In this document: one piece after another, positions 1 through 12,287 of the stretch
Numbering within the stretch: the stretch's first letter is position 1
How the letters are laid out: each line of letters starts with the position of its first letter
Assembly (NCBI GenBank): GCA_025352085.1
Contig: JANXUA010000125.1
Location: 19,439 to 83,438, forward strand
Source of the DNA: Caulobacteraceae bacterium
GTDB taxonomy: Bacteria; Pseudomonadota; Alphaproteobacteria; Caulobacterales; Caulobacteraceae
Reading direction: 5' to 3'
DNA length: 64,000 nt
Made by a program: the position numbers and the translations under genes
The notes under the pieces: generated by a model
Database searches by the model: none
Told to the model about the DNA's origin: nothing
Seen by the model: the letters and a program-made list of their open reading frames with translations, nothing else

Positions 1-2
1 AA

Positions 3-1676
<1,674 letters not shown>

Positions 1677-1688
1677 GGGCGGACTTCA

Positions 1689-2315
1689 TCACGTCGGCGG
1701 AGCGGTCGGCGTGGCTTCGGGCGGGGGAGCGGTCGGCGTCGTGTCCGTAGGCGCAGGCGCCGCGGGCGGCGCGACGGGGTCGGGCGTATTGTATTTCAGC
1801 GCCGCGCCGAGGACCGCGGCGTTGGCGGTCAAGTTGCGGGCGGTGGAGTCGCATTTGTCCGGCAGGCCCCAGGACAGCCAGGCGCGCGCGAGCTCGCGAC
1901 TGGTCTTGGTCTCCGCGGGAGTCCAGATCGAGCGACCTTTCTTGACGGCGTCGACGCCGTGCGGGGCGATCGCGACGGGACTGGCCTTTTCGGCCGCCAT
2001 GACGGCGCCGGACAGGACCTTCAGCTCCTTGCGGGCCGCCGCCATGTCCGAGGCGTAGGGTTCCTTTTCGTTGGGGACGGATGAACCCCACATGCGGTCG
2101 ATATCGCGCAGGTCCGGTTTAACTTTCTGATAAACCACCAGATATTCATCCAGCGCGCCATAGCACCAGGCCGACAGCTCATAGTCGTTGGTCGGGGCGC
2201 CGGACGGCAGGGGTTCGCCCGGATCGCTCGCGGTGGAGGGCGCGGGCGGAGGGGTCTGCGCGCTGACGCCCCCGCTCAGCAGGGCGAGGGTCAGAGCGAG
2301 GTTCGTCGCCTTCAT
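1689..2315 (-). CDS. Hypothetical secreted protein (signal peptide, Pro/Ala/Thr-rich tail)
   Basis: MKATNLALTLALLSGGVSAQTPPPAP signal-like N-terminus; low-complexity PTDTTPTAPPPEATPTAPPT C-terminus. Confidence 0.7.
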   Translation of the reverse strand: MKATNLALTLALLSGGVSAQTPPPAPSTASDPGEPLPSGAPTNDYELSAWCYGALDEYLVVYQKVKPDLRDIDRMWGSSVPNEKEPYASDMAAARKELKVLSGAVMAAEKASPVAIAPHGVDAVKKGRSIWTPAETKTSRELARAWLSWGLPDKCDSTARNLTANAAVLGAALKYNTPDPVAPPAAPAPTDTTPTAPPPEATPTAPPT

Positions 2316-2347
2316 GGAACGGTCCTTGTACGGTGAAACAGAGGGGG

Positions 2348-5300
2348 TCAACGGATTGGCGGGGTCCCGAAGCCGCCGCCGCCGGGTGTGTGAATTTCAA
2401 TGGCGTCGCCAGCCTCGACGGTAACGGCGAAACAACCGGGGAGTTCCTTTACAGCCCCGTCGGCGCGGATCAACCACCCCGCGCCGCATTTTCCCGCGTC
2501 GCCGCCGGCCAGACCCTTTGGCGCGTGCGTGCGCCGGGTTGACAGCAGAGCCACCTGCAGAGGCGCCAGGAAGCGGATGCGCCGGACGATCCCGTCGCCG
2601 CCGACCTGAGCGCCCGCGCCGCCCGAGCCGCGCCGCACGGCGAAGCGCTCGACGCGCACGGGGAAACGCCGTTCGAGCACCTCCGGATCAGTCAGGCGCG
2701 AATTGGTCATGTGGGAGTGGACGGCGCTGGCGCCGGGAGCCCGGGCCGTCGCGCCGACGCCGCCGCACAGGGTTTCATAATACTGCGCCTCGTCATTGCC
2801 GAAGGTGAAGTTATTCATCGTGCCTTGTGAATGGGCCATGAACCCCAGCGCCTCATAGAGAGCGTCGACGATGTGCTGACTGGTTTCGACATTGCCCGCC
2901 ACCACCGCGGCCGGCGACGCCGGGTTCAGCATGGATCCGGCGCGCACCAGAACCTTTAGCGGCGTCAGACAGCCGGCGTTGAGGGGGATATCGTCCTCCA
3001 CCAAGGTGCGGAAAACATACAGGGCCGCGGCGTCAACGATGGCGGAGGGGGCGTTGAAGTTCGAGGTGAGCTGATCAGCGCTGCCACGAAAATCCAGCGT
3101 CGCCTCGCCGGCGTCGGCGTCGACGGCGATGTCGACGACGATTTCGCCGCAGCCATCCATGGCGACGCGCGCCGACCCGTTGCGCAAGGACCGCACCGCC
3201 CGGCGCACGCAGGCTTCGGCGTTGGCCTGGACGTGGCTCATATAGCGGGCCACTTCATTGGCGCCGCGCGTCTCGATCATGGCCAAGACGGCCGTCGCGC
3301 CGGCCTGACAGGCGGCGATCTGCGCCTTGAGGTCGCCAATATTGCGCCCGGGCGAACGGGCCGGCCAAGGCCCCGCGGTGAGGGCGGCGAGGGTCTCGGC
3401 CTCCAGGAAACGCCCCTGGCGCATGATCGGCAGGGTGTCGAGCATGACGCCTTCTTCGTCGAGGGTGGTCGAGAACGGCGGCATGGAGCTCGGCTGAATG
3501 CCGCCGACGTCGGCGTGATGGCCGCGCGCGGCGACGAAGAACTCCGGCGCGGCGGCGCCCTGGCCGAACACCGGCATGACCACGGTGATATCCGGCAAAT
3601 GCGTGCCCCCGGCGTAGGGATTGTTCAGCGCAAAGGCGTCGCCGGGCTGCTGAACTGGGTGGCGCGCCGTCACCGCGCACACGCTCGCGCCCATCGAGCC
3701 CAGATGCACCGGCATGTGCGGGGCATTGGCGACCAGGCCGCCGGCCGCATCGAACAGGGCGCAGGAAAAATCCAGCCGCTCCTTGATATTCACCGACCGC
3801 GCCGTGCGCTCAAGGGCCGCTCCCATGGCTTCGGCCACGCCCATGAAACGGCGGTTGTAAAGCTCGAGGGTGACCGGATCGACCGTGGCGGCGTCGATCC
3901 GCCTTTGCGCCGACCCGGCGACCCGCCTGAGACGGATCATCCCACCCGCGCCCCCTTCCGCCCGCCAGCCCGCCGCCACCCAGATCTGGGTGTCGGCGCG
4001 CAGGATGAGGTGAGGCCCGATCTTTCCCTCCCCTTCATGGGGAGGGCGACTCGCGTAAGCGAGCGGGGTGGGGTCTTTGAGGTGGCGCGAACCCCACCCC
4101 GGACTTCGCTCCGCTTCGTCTCGTCCCTCCCCATAAAGGGGAGGGATAAAATCTTCCTCGCCTTCCAGCTCAACCGCGGCGACGATCACTTGACCGCCGT
4201 CTTCGATAAAGCCGAACAGGCGCTGATGTGCCGTCTCGAACGCCCGCCGAACGACGGATAGGGTTCCGAAATCGACGACGAGGTCGGTGTCGGATTCACC
4301 GTAGCGCAGGCGCAACCGCCGGCGGACAGCGCAGGCCGCCACGCCCTGATCGCGCAAGGCGTCGCGAACATCCCGCTCAAGTCGGTCGCCGAGCGCGCGA
4401 GCGGCGGCGAGACCATCCTCTCCCAGCGGCTGTTCGAGCCCTCCCTGCCGCACGACGCTCATGCGCGCCTGGCCGATGCCCCAGGCCGACAACAGGCTGG
4501 CGTAGCGCGGACAGAGAATCTCATCGATCCCGAGCGCCTCGGCCACCTGACATGCCACCTGGCCGCCGGCCCCGCCGAAGGCGAGCAGGGCGTGATCGCG
4601 CGGGTCGAACCCGCGCTGCGTCGACAGACGGGCGATGGCGGCCGCCATCTGCTCGACGGCGATGGCCAGAAAGCCTTCCGCGGCCGCTTCGGCGCTCGCG
4701 GCGCCCATGGCCGTCGCCAGCTCGGTCAGCCGCGCGCGGGCGTCCTCGACGTTAAGGGCCGAGCGCCCGTCAGGGCCGAACACCGCCGGAAATGCCGCCG
4801 GATCGATGCGGCCCAGGACCAGATTGGCGTCGGTGACCGTGGCCGGACCGCCCCGACCGTAGGCGGCCGGTCCGGGATCGGCGCCGGCGCTGGCCGGACC
4901 TACCCTGGCGCGCAGGCCGTCGAAGGCCAGGATCGAGCCGCCGCCGGCGGCGACGGTCTCGATGTCAAGCATGGGCGCGCGCACCGGCGCGCCGGCGACC
5001 GTGGCGCCGGCCGTGCGCTCCAGGGCGCCGGCGAAACGGCACACGTCGGTTGAGGTGCCGCCCATGTCGAAGCCGAGCATGGGCCGCGCCGCGCCCGCCA
5101 TGTCCGCCGTCCGCGCCACCCCGACCACGCCGCCGGCGGGACCGGACAAAATGGCGTCGCGGCCGCGGAAGGCCTCGGCCCGCGCCAGTCCGCCGCCGGA
5201 GGTCATGAAGAACAGGGGCGCCCCCGCCACCGCGCGAGCGACGCCCTGGACGTAGCGCCGGACCACGGGGGTCAGATAGGCGTCAATGACCGTGGTCTGC

Positions 5301-5944
5301 GCGCGCGGGATGAAGCGAGGCAAGGGCGAGACTTCGGCGCCGCAAACCACGGTCCATTCGCGTCCCGCCTCGGCGCCGACGTCGCGGGCGATCTTGGCGG
5401 CGCGGCGCTCATGCGCGTCGTTGAGGTCGCTGTGCACGAAGGCGATGGCGACGCTTTCATAGTCTTCCGAGGCGGCCCGCTCGAGCGCGGCGCGCAGGGC
5501 GGCGTCATCGAGAACGCGAACCACTGTCCCGTCGGCGGCCATCCGCTCGTCCGCCTCGATCACCCCGGCGTAGAGCGGCGCAGGCTTGACGATGTCGAGG
5601 GCGAACAAATGCGGCCGGGTCTGATCGCCGATCTCGAGCGCATCGGCGAAGCCGGCCGTGGTGACAAACAGGGTCCTGGCCCCGACGCGCTCCAGCAGGG
5701 CGTTGGTGGCTACGGTCGTGCCGATCTTGATCGCGGCCACCCGCGCCGCCGGAAAAGGCGCGTCCGCGGCGACTCCAAGCAGGCGACGCATGCCCTCAAC
5801 GGCGGCGTCGGGATAGTCGCGCGACGCCGATGGCAGTTTGAGCGTGCTGAGAATGCCGTCCGGCGCGGCTCCGATCACATCGGTGAAGGTGCCGCCGCGA
5901 TCAATCCAGAAGGACCAGAGGCCGGAGGCGTCGATATTGGCCAT
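2348..5944 (-). CDS. Fused hydantoinase A/B family protein (5-oxoprolinase), with a dispersed repeat translated in frame between the two domains
   Basis: HyuA motifs ([52 protein letters not shown]) followed by HyuB motifs ([56 protein letters not shown]). Confidence 0.92.
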   Translation of the reverse strand: MANIDASGLWSFWIDRGGTFTDVIGAAPDGILSTLKLPSASRDYPDAAVEGMRRLLGVAADAPFPAARVAAIKIGTTVATNALLERVGARTLFVTTAGFADALEIGDQTRPHLFALDIVKPAPLYAGVIEADERMAADGTVVRVLDDAALRAALERAASEDYESVAIAFVHSDLNDAHERRAAKIARDVGAEAGREWTVVCGAEVSPLPRFIPRAQTTVIDAYLTPVVRRYVQGVARAVAGAPLFFMTSGGGLARAEAFRGRDAILSGPAGGVVGVARTADMAGAARPMLGFDMGGTSTDVCRFAGALERTAGATVAGAPVRAPMLDIETVAAGGGSILAFDGLRARVGPASAGADPGPAAYGRGGPATVTDANLVLGRIDPAAFPAVFGPDGRSALNVEDARARLTELATAMGAASAEAAAEGFLAIAVEQMAAAIARLSTQRGFDPRDHALLAFGGAGGQVACQVAEALGIDEILCPRYASLLSAWGIGQARMSVVRQGGLEQPLGEDGLAAARALGDRLERDVRDALRDQGVAACAVRRRLRLRYGESDTDLVVDFGTLSVVRRAFETAHQRLFGFIEDGGQVIVAAVELEGEEDFIPPLYGEGRDEAERSPGWGSRHLKDPTPLAYASRPPHEGEGKIGPHLILRADTQIWVAAGWRAEGGAGGMIRLRRVAGSAQRRIDAATVDPVTLELYNRRFMGVAEAMGAALERTARSVNIKERLDFSCALFDAAGGLVANAPHMPVHLGSMGASVCAVTARHPVQQPGDAFALNNPYAGGTHLPDITVVMPVFGQGAAAPEFFVAARGHHADVGGIQPSSMPPFSTTLDEEGVMLDTLPIMRQGRFLEAETLAALTAGPWPARSPGRNIGDLKAQIAACQAGATAVLAMIETRGANEVARYMSHVQANAEACVRRAVRSLRNGSARVAMDGCGEIVVDIAVDADAGEATLDFRGSADQLTSNFNAPSAIVDAAALYVFRTLVEDDIPLNAGCLTPLKVLVRAGSMLNPASPAAVVAGNVETSQHIVDALYEALGFMAHSQGTMNNFTFGNDEAQYYETLCGGVGATARAPGASAVHSHMTNSRLTDPEVLERRFPVRVERFAVRRGSGGAGAQVGGDGIVRRIRFLAPLQVALLSTRRTHAPKGLAGGDAGKCGAGWLIRADGAVKELPGCFAVTVEAGDAIEIHTPGGGGFGTPPIR
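4026..4145. repeat. Dispersed hairpin-ended repeat, copy 1 (inside the 5-oxoprolinase CDS)
   Basis: ccctccccttcatggggaggg ... gcggggtgggg ... ccccaccccggacttcgctccgcttcgtctcgt ... ccctccccataaaggggaggg. Confidence 0.93.
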
Positions 5945-6075
5945 CAAGAAAATGTCACCTGCGCCGCCCGCATCACAGAACCGCCCAAATTGAGTTGAAT
6001 GATTGATTGACTCTCAAGTCTAGCGAGGGGGATTATCCCTCTTTCCGCCCGTGGGCGGAAGCACAGGATACGATC

Positions 6076-6375
6076 ATGGATCGGTTCAATCAGGGTTATC
6101 CGGCGCCGCGCGGCGGTTTGGCGGTGCGGGCTCTGGCGTGGTGCGTCAGCGCGACGACCTGGACTATCGCCACCGTGGTCGGCGGCTTGGTCGCCATCGT
6201 ACTCGCCGCCGGCATGCTGGTGATGGCTGTGATGGCGACCTTGTTGATGCTGTTGGGCGCGACGGCGGTCAAGGCGCGCCGCACCGCCCGCGCGCAGGGC
6301 GATCCGAACCTCATCGAAGCGCGCCATGTCGGCGGCCATTCGTGGGTGGCCTACGGCTGGGACGGCTCGCGCTGA
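6076..6375 (+). CDS. Small hypothetical membrane protein
   Basis: MDRFNQGYPAPRGGLAVRALAWCV...TWTIATVVGGLVAIVLAAGMLVMAVMATLLMLLGATAV; two hydrophobic segments. Confidence 0.6.
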   Translation: MDRFNQGYPAPRGGLAVRALAWCVSATTWTIATVVGGLVAIVLAAGMLVMAVMATLLMLLGATAVKARRTARAQGDPNLIEARHVGGHSWVAYGWDGSR

Positions 6376-6382
6376 GAGGGCG

Positions 6383-6994
6383 TCACGGGCGATCGTAAAC
6401 CCGTTCAAACTCCAGCCACAGCGGCGCGCAATCGCCAAGACGTTTTTGTTCATAGCGCGTGGTGATGTGATCGGCCGGCGGAATGCGCCAGTCGTCGGCG
6501 GCCTCCGCTAACCACCGAAACGGACGGTCGTCCGCGGTGATCCGCAGAACCTGACTGGCGTAATCGGCCCAGTCGGTGGCGAAACGCAGGCGCGCGCCCG
6601 GCTTCATCACCCGCGCCGCCTCGATCAGAAATTCGCGGTTGACCAGACGGCGTTTGGCGTGGCGTGCCTTGGGCCAGGGATCGGGGAACAGAATGAACAG
6701 CCGGTCGAGGCAGGTGTCCGGCAGCCACGCGATCAGATCGCGCGCGTCGCCGACATGCAGGCGCACATTGGTGAGGTTGGCCGCATCGATGTGGCGAACC
6801 GCGCTCGCCACGCCGTTGAGAAACGGCTCGACGCCAAGGATCAGCACGTCCGGGCGCCGCGTGGCCTGGGCGGCCATGTGCTCGCCGCCGCCAAAGCCGA
6901 TCTCCAGCCAGATCTCGGTCGCATCGGGCATCAGCGCGCGCGGATCGAAGGCTGCGGTCGGCAGGCCGAGCGCCGGCAGCGCCGTTTCCATCAA
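6383..6994 (-). CDS. trmB: tRNA (guanine-N7-)-methyltransferase; N-terminus probably extends upstream
   Basis: LEIGFGGGEHMAAQATRRPDVLILGVEPFLNGVASAVRHI, FILFPDPWPKARHAKRRLVNREFL; conserved-looking RTFGRIKSRTLKPRQAAL lies just upstream in frame. Confidence 0.93.
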   Translation of the reverse strand: MMETALPALGLPTAAFDPRALMPDATEIWLEIGFGGGEHMAAQATRRPDVLILGVEPFLNGVASAVRHIDAANLTNVRLHVGDARDLIAWLPDTCLDRLFILFPDPWPKARHAKRRLVNREFLIEAARVMKPGARLRFATDWADYASQVLRITADDRPFRWLAEAADDWRIPPADHITTRYEQKRLGDCAPLWLEFERVYDRP

Positions 6995-7095
6995 GGCCGC
7001 CTGACGCGGCTTGAGGGTGCGGGACTTGATCCGCCCGAAGGTGCGAACCGGGCGCGGCCCGCCCGGCGCGGTTAGCCTCGGCGGCGCGTCGGCGC

Positions 7096-7695
7096 TCAGG
7101 ACGGCTTGCGGTTGAACGCCGCGCTGATGATCAAAGTCACGTCGTCGCCGATCGGGCCGACATAAGTCTTCACGCCGAAGTCGCTGCGCTTGATGTGGCC
7201 GGTGGCTTCAAAGCCGGCGCTGTAGGTCTTCATCATTGGATTGTCGGCGGCCTTGTTGAGCGTGGCCTTGAGGGTCACCGGATGGGTGACGCCGTGCAGG
7301 GTGAGGTCGCCGGTGACGTCGGCGGTGGTCGGCCCGGTGGGCACGACCTTGGTCGAGTGGAAGGTCATGGTCGGATATTTGCCGGCGTCGAGCCATTGGG
7401 CGCCGGCAAGCTCCTCATTCAGCTTGGGGCTGGCGGTCATCACCGACGCCATCGGGACGCTGATGTCGAGCTTGGAGTTGGCCGGGTGTTTGGCGTCGAG
7501 GGTGAGGCTGCCCGACGCACCCGGGAACTGGCCGTAATAGGTGGAAAAGCCCAGGTGCGAGACGCCGAACAGAATTTCGGTGTGATCGGGCTCAACCACG
7601 TAGACGCCGGACGCATCGGCGACGGGCGCGGCCTGGGCGGCGGCGGCGATCAGAGCGCACGCGACGACGAGCGCCGTGGTGAGGGTCCGGGGCAT
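7096..7695 (-). CDS. YceI family periplasmic protein
   Basis: Signal peptide; VVEPDHTEILFGVSHLGFSTYYGQFPGASGSLTLD; DVTGDLTLHGVTHPVTLKA. Confidence 0.93.
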   Translation of the reverse strand: MPRTLTTALVVACALIAAAAQAAPVADASGVYVVEPDHTEILFGVSHLGFSTYYGQFPGASGSLTLDAKHPANSKLDISVPMASVMTASPKLNEELAGAQWLDAGKYPTMTFHSTKVVPTGPTTADVTGDLTLHGVTHPVTLKATLNKAADNPMMKTYSAGFEATGHIKRSDFGVKTYVGPIGDDVTLIISAAFNRKPS

Positions 7696-7741
7696 GAGCG
7701 GTTCCTTATGCGGGATGAGCCGAGGCTATGTGGATATAGTC

Positions 7742-8977
7742 CTAAATCAGATCGCCGCCAGCGGCGGACGCGGTGGTGCCGTGCGCCTCATAGGCCTTGA
7801 TGACGTTGCGACCGACGGTCCAGCGGTGGACTTCGTCGGGGCCGTCGACCAGGCGCTGGGAGCGAATGTGAGTGTACCAGGCGGCCAGCGGCGTATCGCG
7901 GCTGTAGCCCAGGGCGCCGTGCAGCTGGATGGCGGTGTCGACCACCTTGTGCACCATGTGGGCCAAGAAAACCTTGGCGATCGAGTTTTCCTGGCGAAGA
8001 TCCAGACCCTTTTCGGCCTTGTAGGCGATGTGCAGCAGCATCAGCCGGGCCATGTAAAGCTCGCTGGCGCAATCGGCGAGCATCCACTGCACGCCCTGAC
8101 GCTCCGAGAGCTTCTTGCCGAACGTCGAGCGGGTTGTGACATGGGCGGTGGCCATGTCCAGCGCCCGCTGGGCCATAGCGACATTGTGCATGCCGTGACG
8201 CAGACGCCCGTAAGCCAGGCGATGCTGGCCCATATTGAAACCGTTGCCCTCGCCGCCGAGCAGGTTTTCCGCCGGCACGACCAGGTTCTTGATGTCGATC
8301 TCCGAATGGCCGCCGCCCATGATGTGCGATAAGGGGCCTTCGACCGCCATGGTGGCGATGTCGCGCTTGATGATGTAGCCGGGGTTGGGCAGTTCGACGA
8401 TGAAGGTCGAATAGCGCTGATGGCGCGGCGCGTCCGGGTCGGTCATGGCCATGACCACGGCCAGATCGGCGGCGCTGGCGGCGGACGAAAACCACTTCTC
8501 GCCGTTCAGCACATAGTTTTCATTGCCGTCCTTGACGGCGCGGGTCTGCATGCCGGTGGCGTCGGCGCCGGCGGCCTTTTCGGTCATCGAGTAACAGACC
8601 CGCTTGTCGCCGTTCAGCAGCGGCTTGAGGTATTTTTCTTTCTGGAAGTCGCTGCCGTGCGCCAGCAGGGTCAGCATGGTGGCGTCGTCCGGCCCCTGGC
8701 TGTTCATGGAAAGGGCGCCCAGGTGGCTCATGCCCAGCTCCATCTGGACCAGGGCGTTGGCCAGGGGACCCAGGCCCATGCCGCCGTGTTCCTTGGGGAT
8801 GAACGGCAGCCACAGCCCTTGCGCGCGGGCCTTGGCGCGCAGTTCTTTCAGCAGGGGCTTGTAGTCGGCCCCTTCGTGCAGCCGTTTTTCGGCGGGGATG
8901 CATTCATCCTGCACCCACTGGCGCACTTTCTCGCGCACCGCCTTGGCCTCCGCCGGAATCTCGAAATCGATCGACAT
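7742..8977 (-). CDS. Acyl-CoA dehydrogenase family protein
   Basis: CYSMTEKAAGADATGMQT, YVLNGEKWFSSAASAADLAVVMAMT, QLHGALGYSRDTPLAAWYTHIRSQRLVDGPDEVHR. Confidence 0.95.
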   Translation of the reverse strand: MSIDFEIPAEAKAVREKVRQWVQDECIPAEKRLHEGADYKPLLKELRAKARAQGLWLPFIPKEHGGMGLGPLANALVQMELGMSHLGALSMNSQGPDDATMLTLLAHGSDFQKEKYLKPLLNGDKRVCYSMTEKAAGADATGMQTRAVKDGNENYVLNGEKWFSSAASAADLAVVMAMTDPDAPRHQRYSTFIVELPNPGYIIKRDIATMAVEGPLSHIMGGGHSEIDIKNLVVPAENLLGGEGNGFNMGQHRLAYGRLRHGMHNVAMAQRALDMATAHVTTRSTFGKKLSERQGVQWMLADCASELYMARLMLLHIAYKAEKGLDLRQENSIAKVFLAHMVHKVVDTAIQLHGALGYSRDTPLAAWYTHIRSQRLVDGPDEVHRWTVGRNVIKAYEAHGTTASAAGGDLI

Positions 8978-9293
8978 TGGTGGCTCCTCGTGTGTTCCTG
9001 GCTTAGCGTTTCGCGGCGACTATGCGTCGTCCGGGACCGATATCACAACCCTAATCCCCATGGCGGGGCGGGAGGAAGAAGGACGTCTCAACTGGCGCCG
9101 CCGCCCATCCCCCTGAGATGACGTATCATGGCGCGGGGAATGGATGCGCCGGGTTTAATTTCTTCCGGCAAGATACGGCCTAAGACGAGGCAAAATCTTG
9201 ACAACAACCATTCTTGAGAGAATAATATTGACATGATTTTGGTTCTCTCGCGTATTTAATAGAAACAAATTCTACGACTATGGAGGATCGTAA

Positions 9294-9533
9294 ATGATTA
9301 CGGGCTCAGTGGAATATGACGTCTATGTTCTGATGCGGCACAAGTCATTCTGGCAGTGGATTTTTCCCTGGCTAAGGCCGAGCTACCAGATCGTGTTGGG
9401 CCAGGACTTCGCCAGCGCCCACAATGCGGCCAAGCAGGCCGAGTTGAAGACCAACGCCACCCCGGGCCGGGCCATCGGCATAGCGGCGGACGCCCTGGTG
9501 TGCTGCGAGGATAAACATCACGTCGTTGGATAA
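9294..9533 (+). CDS. Hypothetical protein, 79 aa
   Basis: ATG preceded by ggagg; AT-rich upstream region with promoter-like ttgaca. Confidence 0.55.
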   Translation: MITGSVEYDVYVLMRHKSFWQWIFPWLRPSYQIVLGQDFASAHNAAKQAELKTNATPGRAIGIAADALVCCEDKHHVVG

Positions 9534-9591
9534 CGTCCTGCGGCCGACTTTCCCGCCTTGGCTCAACCGTCCGAGGCTGTAGAAGGGGCGC

Positions 9592-11043
9592 ATGACCCCG
9601 CCCGCGCAACGATCCCGTCGTGATCTGACCCAGGGGCCGATCACCCGCACATTGCTGCTGTTTTCCCTGCCCCTGCTCGGCGGCAACGCCCTGCAGTCGC
9701 TCAACGGCACGGTCAACCAGATCTGGGTCAGCCATACCCTGGGCGAAAACGCGATCACCGCGCTGGGCAACGCCAATATCGTGATGGTGCTGATGATCGG
9801 GACGATGTTCGGCGTCGGCATGGCCGCCAACATCCTCATCGGCCAGGCGATGGGCGCCAGGGACCTGGCCATGATCAAGCGGGTCATGGGCACGGCGACG
9901 ACCTTTTTCCTGGGGCTATCGGCGTTGGTGGCGGTGGCCGGGTGGCTTCTGACTCCGTCAATTCTTGATCTGATGCGCACGCCGCCCGAGGCGCGGGCGG
10001 ACGCGATCATCTATCTGCGCATCATCTTCGCCTCCACGCCGTTTATGAACTATTTCATGTTCATCCAGATGGCCCAGCGCGGCGTGGGCGACTCGACGAC
10101 GCCGTTCTGGTTCCTGCTGCTGGCGATCATGATCGATGTGACCCTCAATCCCCTGCTGATCCGGGGCATCGGTCCATTTCCCAAACTCGGCATCGCCGGG
10201 TCGGCCACCTCCACCTTGATCGGTCAGGGCGTGTCGCTGGTGTGCCTCGTGGTCCACCTCTATCGCAAAAAGAGCGTTCTCATGCTGGGGTGGAGCGAGC
10301 GGCGCCTGCTGAAGCCGGACGTGGATATCCTGGGATCTCTGACCGCTCGCGGCCTGCCGATCGGGTTGCAGATGCTGATGATGTCGAGCGCCGCGGTGAT
10401 GATGATCAGCTTCGTCAATCGTTACGGGGCCCTGACCAGCGCGGCCTATTCCACCTCGTCGATCATCTGGAGCTATCTGCAGATGCCGACCATGGCCATC
10501 GGCGCGTCGGTGTCGGCCATGGCGGCGCAGAACGTCGGCGCCGGCCGGTGGGATCGGGTGGCGCAGGTGGCGCGGTCGGGCGTGTTCTCCGGCCTGGTGG
10601 TGACCGGCGTCATCGCCGCCTTGCTGTATGCGTTCAACGACCTGGTGCTGAGCGTTCTGCTGCCCGCCCATTCGCCGGCCCTGCCTCTGGCGCGGCACAT
10701 CAACACCACCGTTTTGTGGGGGTTCGTCTTGTTCTCGATCAGCTTCGCCCTGACCGGCGTGGTCCGGTCGACCGGCGCGGTTTGGGCGCCGCTGCTCCTG
10801 CTCAGCGTGGCGCTTCTGGGCGTGCGGGTGCCGTTCGCGGCGCTGATGTCGGCAAGGTTCGGCGCCGACGCCATCTGGTGGAGCTTCCCGCTCGGATCGA
10901 TCACCTCCGCGGCCCTGTCGCTTCTCTACTATCGCTTCGGCGGCTGGAAGCGCGCGCACATGCTGCAGGGCCGGGCGCACGGGCACGCCGCCGACACCGG
11001 CCTGGCTGCGCCGTCTATGGCGCCCGGCGCCATCCGCCGTTAA
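9592..11043 (+). CDS. MATE family efflux transporter
   Basis: ITRTLLLFSLPLLGGNALQSLNGTVNQIWVSHTLGENAITALGNANIVMVLMIGTMFGVGMAANILIGQAMGA; 12-TM pattern. Confidence 0.95.
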   Translation: MTPPAQRSRRDLTQGPITRTLLLFSLPLLGGNALQSLNGTVNQIWVSHTLGENAITALGNANIVMVLMIGTMFGVGMAANILIGQAMGARDLAMIKRVMGTATTFFLGLSALVAVAGWLLTPSILDLMRTPPEARADAIIYLRIIFASTPFMNYFMFIQMAQRGVGDSTTPFWFLLLAIMIDVTLNPLLIRGIGPFPKLGIAGSATSTLIGQGVSLVCLVVHLYRKKSVLMLGWSERRLLKPDVDILGSLTARGLPIGLQMLMMSSAAVMMISFVNRYGALTSAAYSTSSIIWSYLQMPTMAIGASVSAMAAQNVGAGRWDRVAQVARSGVFSGLVVTGVIAALLYAFNDLVLSVLLPAHSPALPLARHINTTVLWGFVLFSISFALTGVVRSTGAVWAPLLLLSVALLGVRVPFAALMSARFGADAIWWSFPLGSITSAALSLLYYRFGGWKRAHMLQGRAHGHAADTGLAAPSMAPGAIRR

Positions 11044-11081
11044 ACCACGGGCGATCCCGTGATCGATAAAATGGAGTTCTC

Positions 11082-12287
11082 ATGCCGCACGGTCTCTCAG
11101 CCGCCCGCCTCAAGCACATCGATGATTTCCTTCAGTCCCGCTATGTCGATCCGGGCAAGCTCGCGGGCGCCCTGACCCTGGTCGCGCGCGGCGGCGAGGT
11201 GGCCCACCTGGGCGTCGTCGGCGCCGCCGACATCGCCCGCGTCGTCCCGCTGAAGGAAGACGCCATCTTCCGCATCTATTCCATGACCAAACCGCTCACC
11301 AGCGTGGCGATCATGATGCTGGTGGAGCGGGGTCTGATCGCGCTCGACGATCCGGTGGAGAAGTTCATTCCGGCGTGGAAGGACCAGGAGGTGTTCGTCG
11401 CCGGCGCGCCCGGACGCTGGCAGACCCGCCGGCCGGCGCGGCCGATGCAGGTGATCGATCTTCTGCGCCACACCTCGGGCCTGACCTATGGGTTTCAGGA
11501 CCGCACGCCGGTCGACGCCGCCTATCGGCGCGGCCATGTCGGCGTCATGGGCTCCAAACTGCCGCTGGCCGGCATGATCGCGGCCCTGGCCGACATCCCA
11601 CTGGAGTTTTCGCCGGGCGAGGCTTGGAACTATTCCAACTCCACCGATGTCCTCGGCTATCTGGTCGAGGTCGTCAGCGGCCGGCCGTTCGAGGATTATC
11701 TGCGCGACGAGGTTATCGCGCCGCTCGGCATGGTCGACACCGATTTTCATGTTCCGGGCGACAAGGCCTCGCGCTTCACCGCCTGCTACGGCATCGGCCA
11801 GGGCGGGCCTCTGGTGGTGCAGGACGACCCGACCAAGAGCGCCTATCTCAAGGTCCCGCCATACATTTCCGGCGGCGGCGGTCTGGTGTCGACGGCTACC
11901 GACTATCTGGCCTTCTGCAAAATGATGCTGAACGGCGGGATTCTCGACGGCGTGCGCCTGCTCAGTCGCAAGACCATCGATCTGATGACCGCCAATCATC
12001 TGCCGGGCGGCCAGGACCTCACCGAGCTGTCGAGGTCGCTGTTCAGCGAGGCGACCATGGCCGGGGTCGGCTTCGGCCTCGGCTTTGCGGTGACCCTCGA
12101 TCCGGCCAAGACCATGCTGGCGGGCAGCGCCGGCGAATACTACTGGGGCGGCGCGGCCAGCACCGCCTTCTGGATCGATCCGGCCGAGGACCTGATCGTC
12201 GTCTTCATGACCCAGCTGATGCCCTCGAACATCTATCCCATCCGCCGGGAGCTGCGCACCCTGGTCTATTCCGCGTTTGATGATTGA
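11082..12287 (+). CDS. Serine hydrolase / beta-lactamase (class C-like) family protein
   Basis: SMTKPLTSVAIMMLVERGLIALDDPV (SxxK) and WNYSNSTDVLGYLVEVVSG (YxN). Confidence 0.93.
   Translation: MPHGLSAARLKHIDDFLQSRYVDPGKLAGALTLVARGGEVAHLGVVGAADIARVVPLKEDAIFRIYSMTKPLTSVAIMMLVERGLIALDDPVEKFIPAWKDQEVFVAGAPGRWQTRRPARPMQVIDLLRHTSGLTYGFQDRTPVDAAYRRGHVGVMGSKLPLAGMIAALADIPLEFSPGEAWNYSNSTDVLGYLVEVVSGRPFEDYLRDEVIAPLGMVDTDFHVPGDKASRFTACYGIGQGGPLVVQDDPTKSAYLKVPPYISGGGGLVSTATDYLAFCKMMLNGGILDGVRLLSRKTIDLMTANHLPGGQDLTELSRSLFSEATMAGVGFGLGFAVTLDPAKTMLAGSAGEYYWGGAASTAFWIDPAEDLIVVFMTQLMPSNIYPIRRELRTLVYSAFDD

Noticed and set aside
3233-4261. 342-aa plus-strand ORF antisense to 5-oxoprolinase
   Set aside because: His/Arg/Gly-rich antisense translation typical of GC-rich codon bias; no domain recognised.
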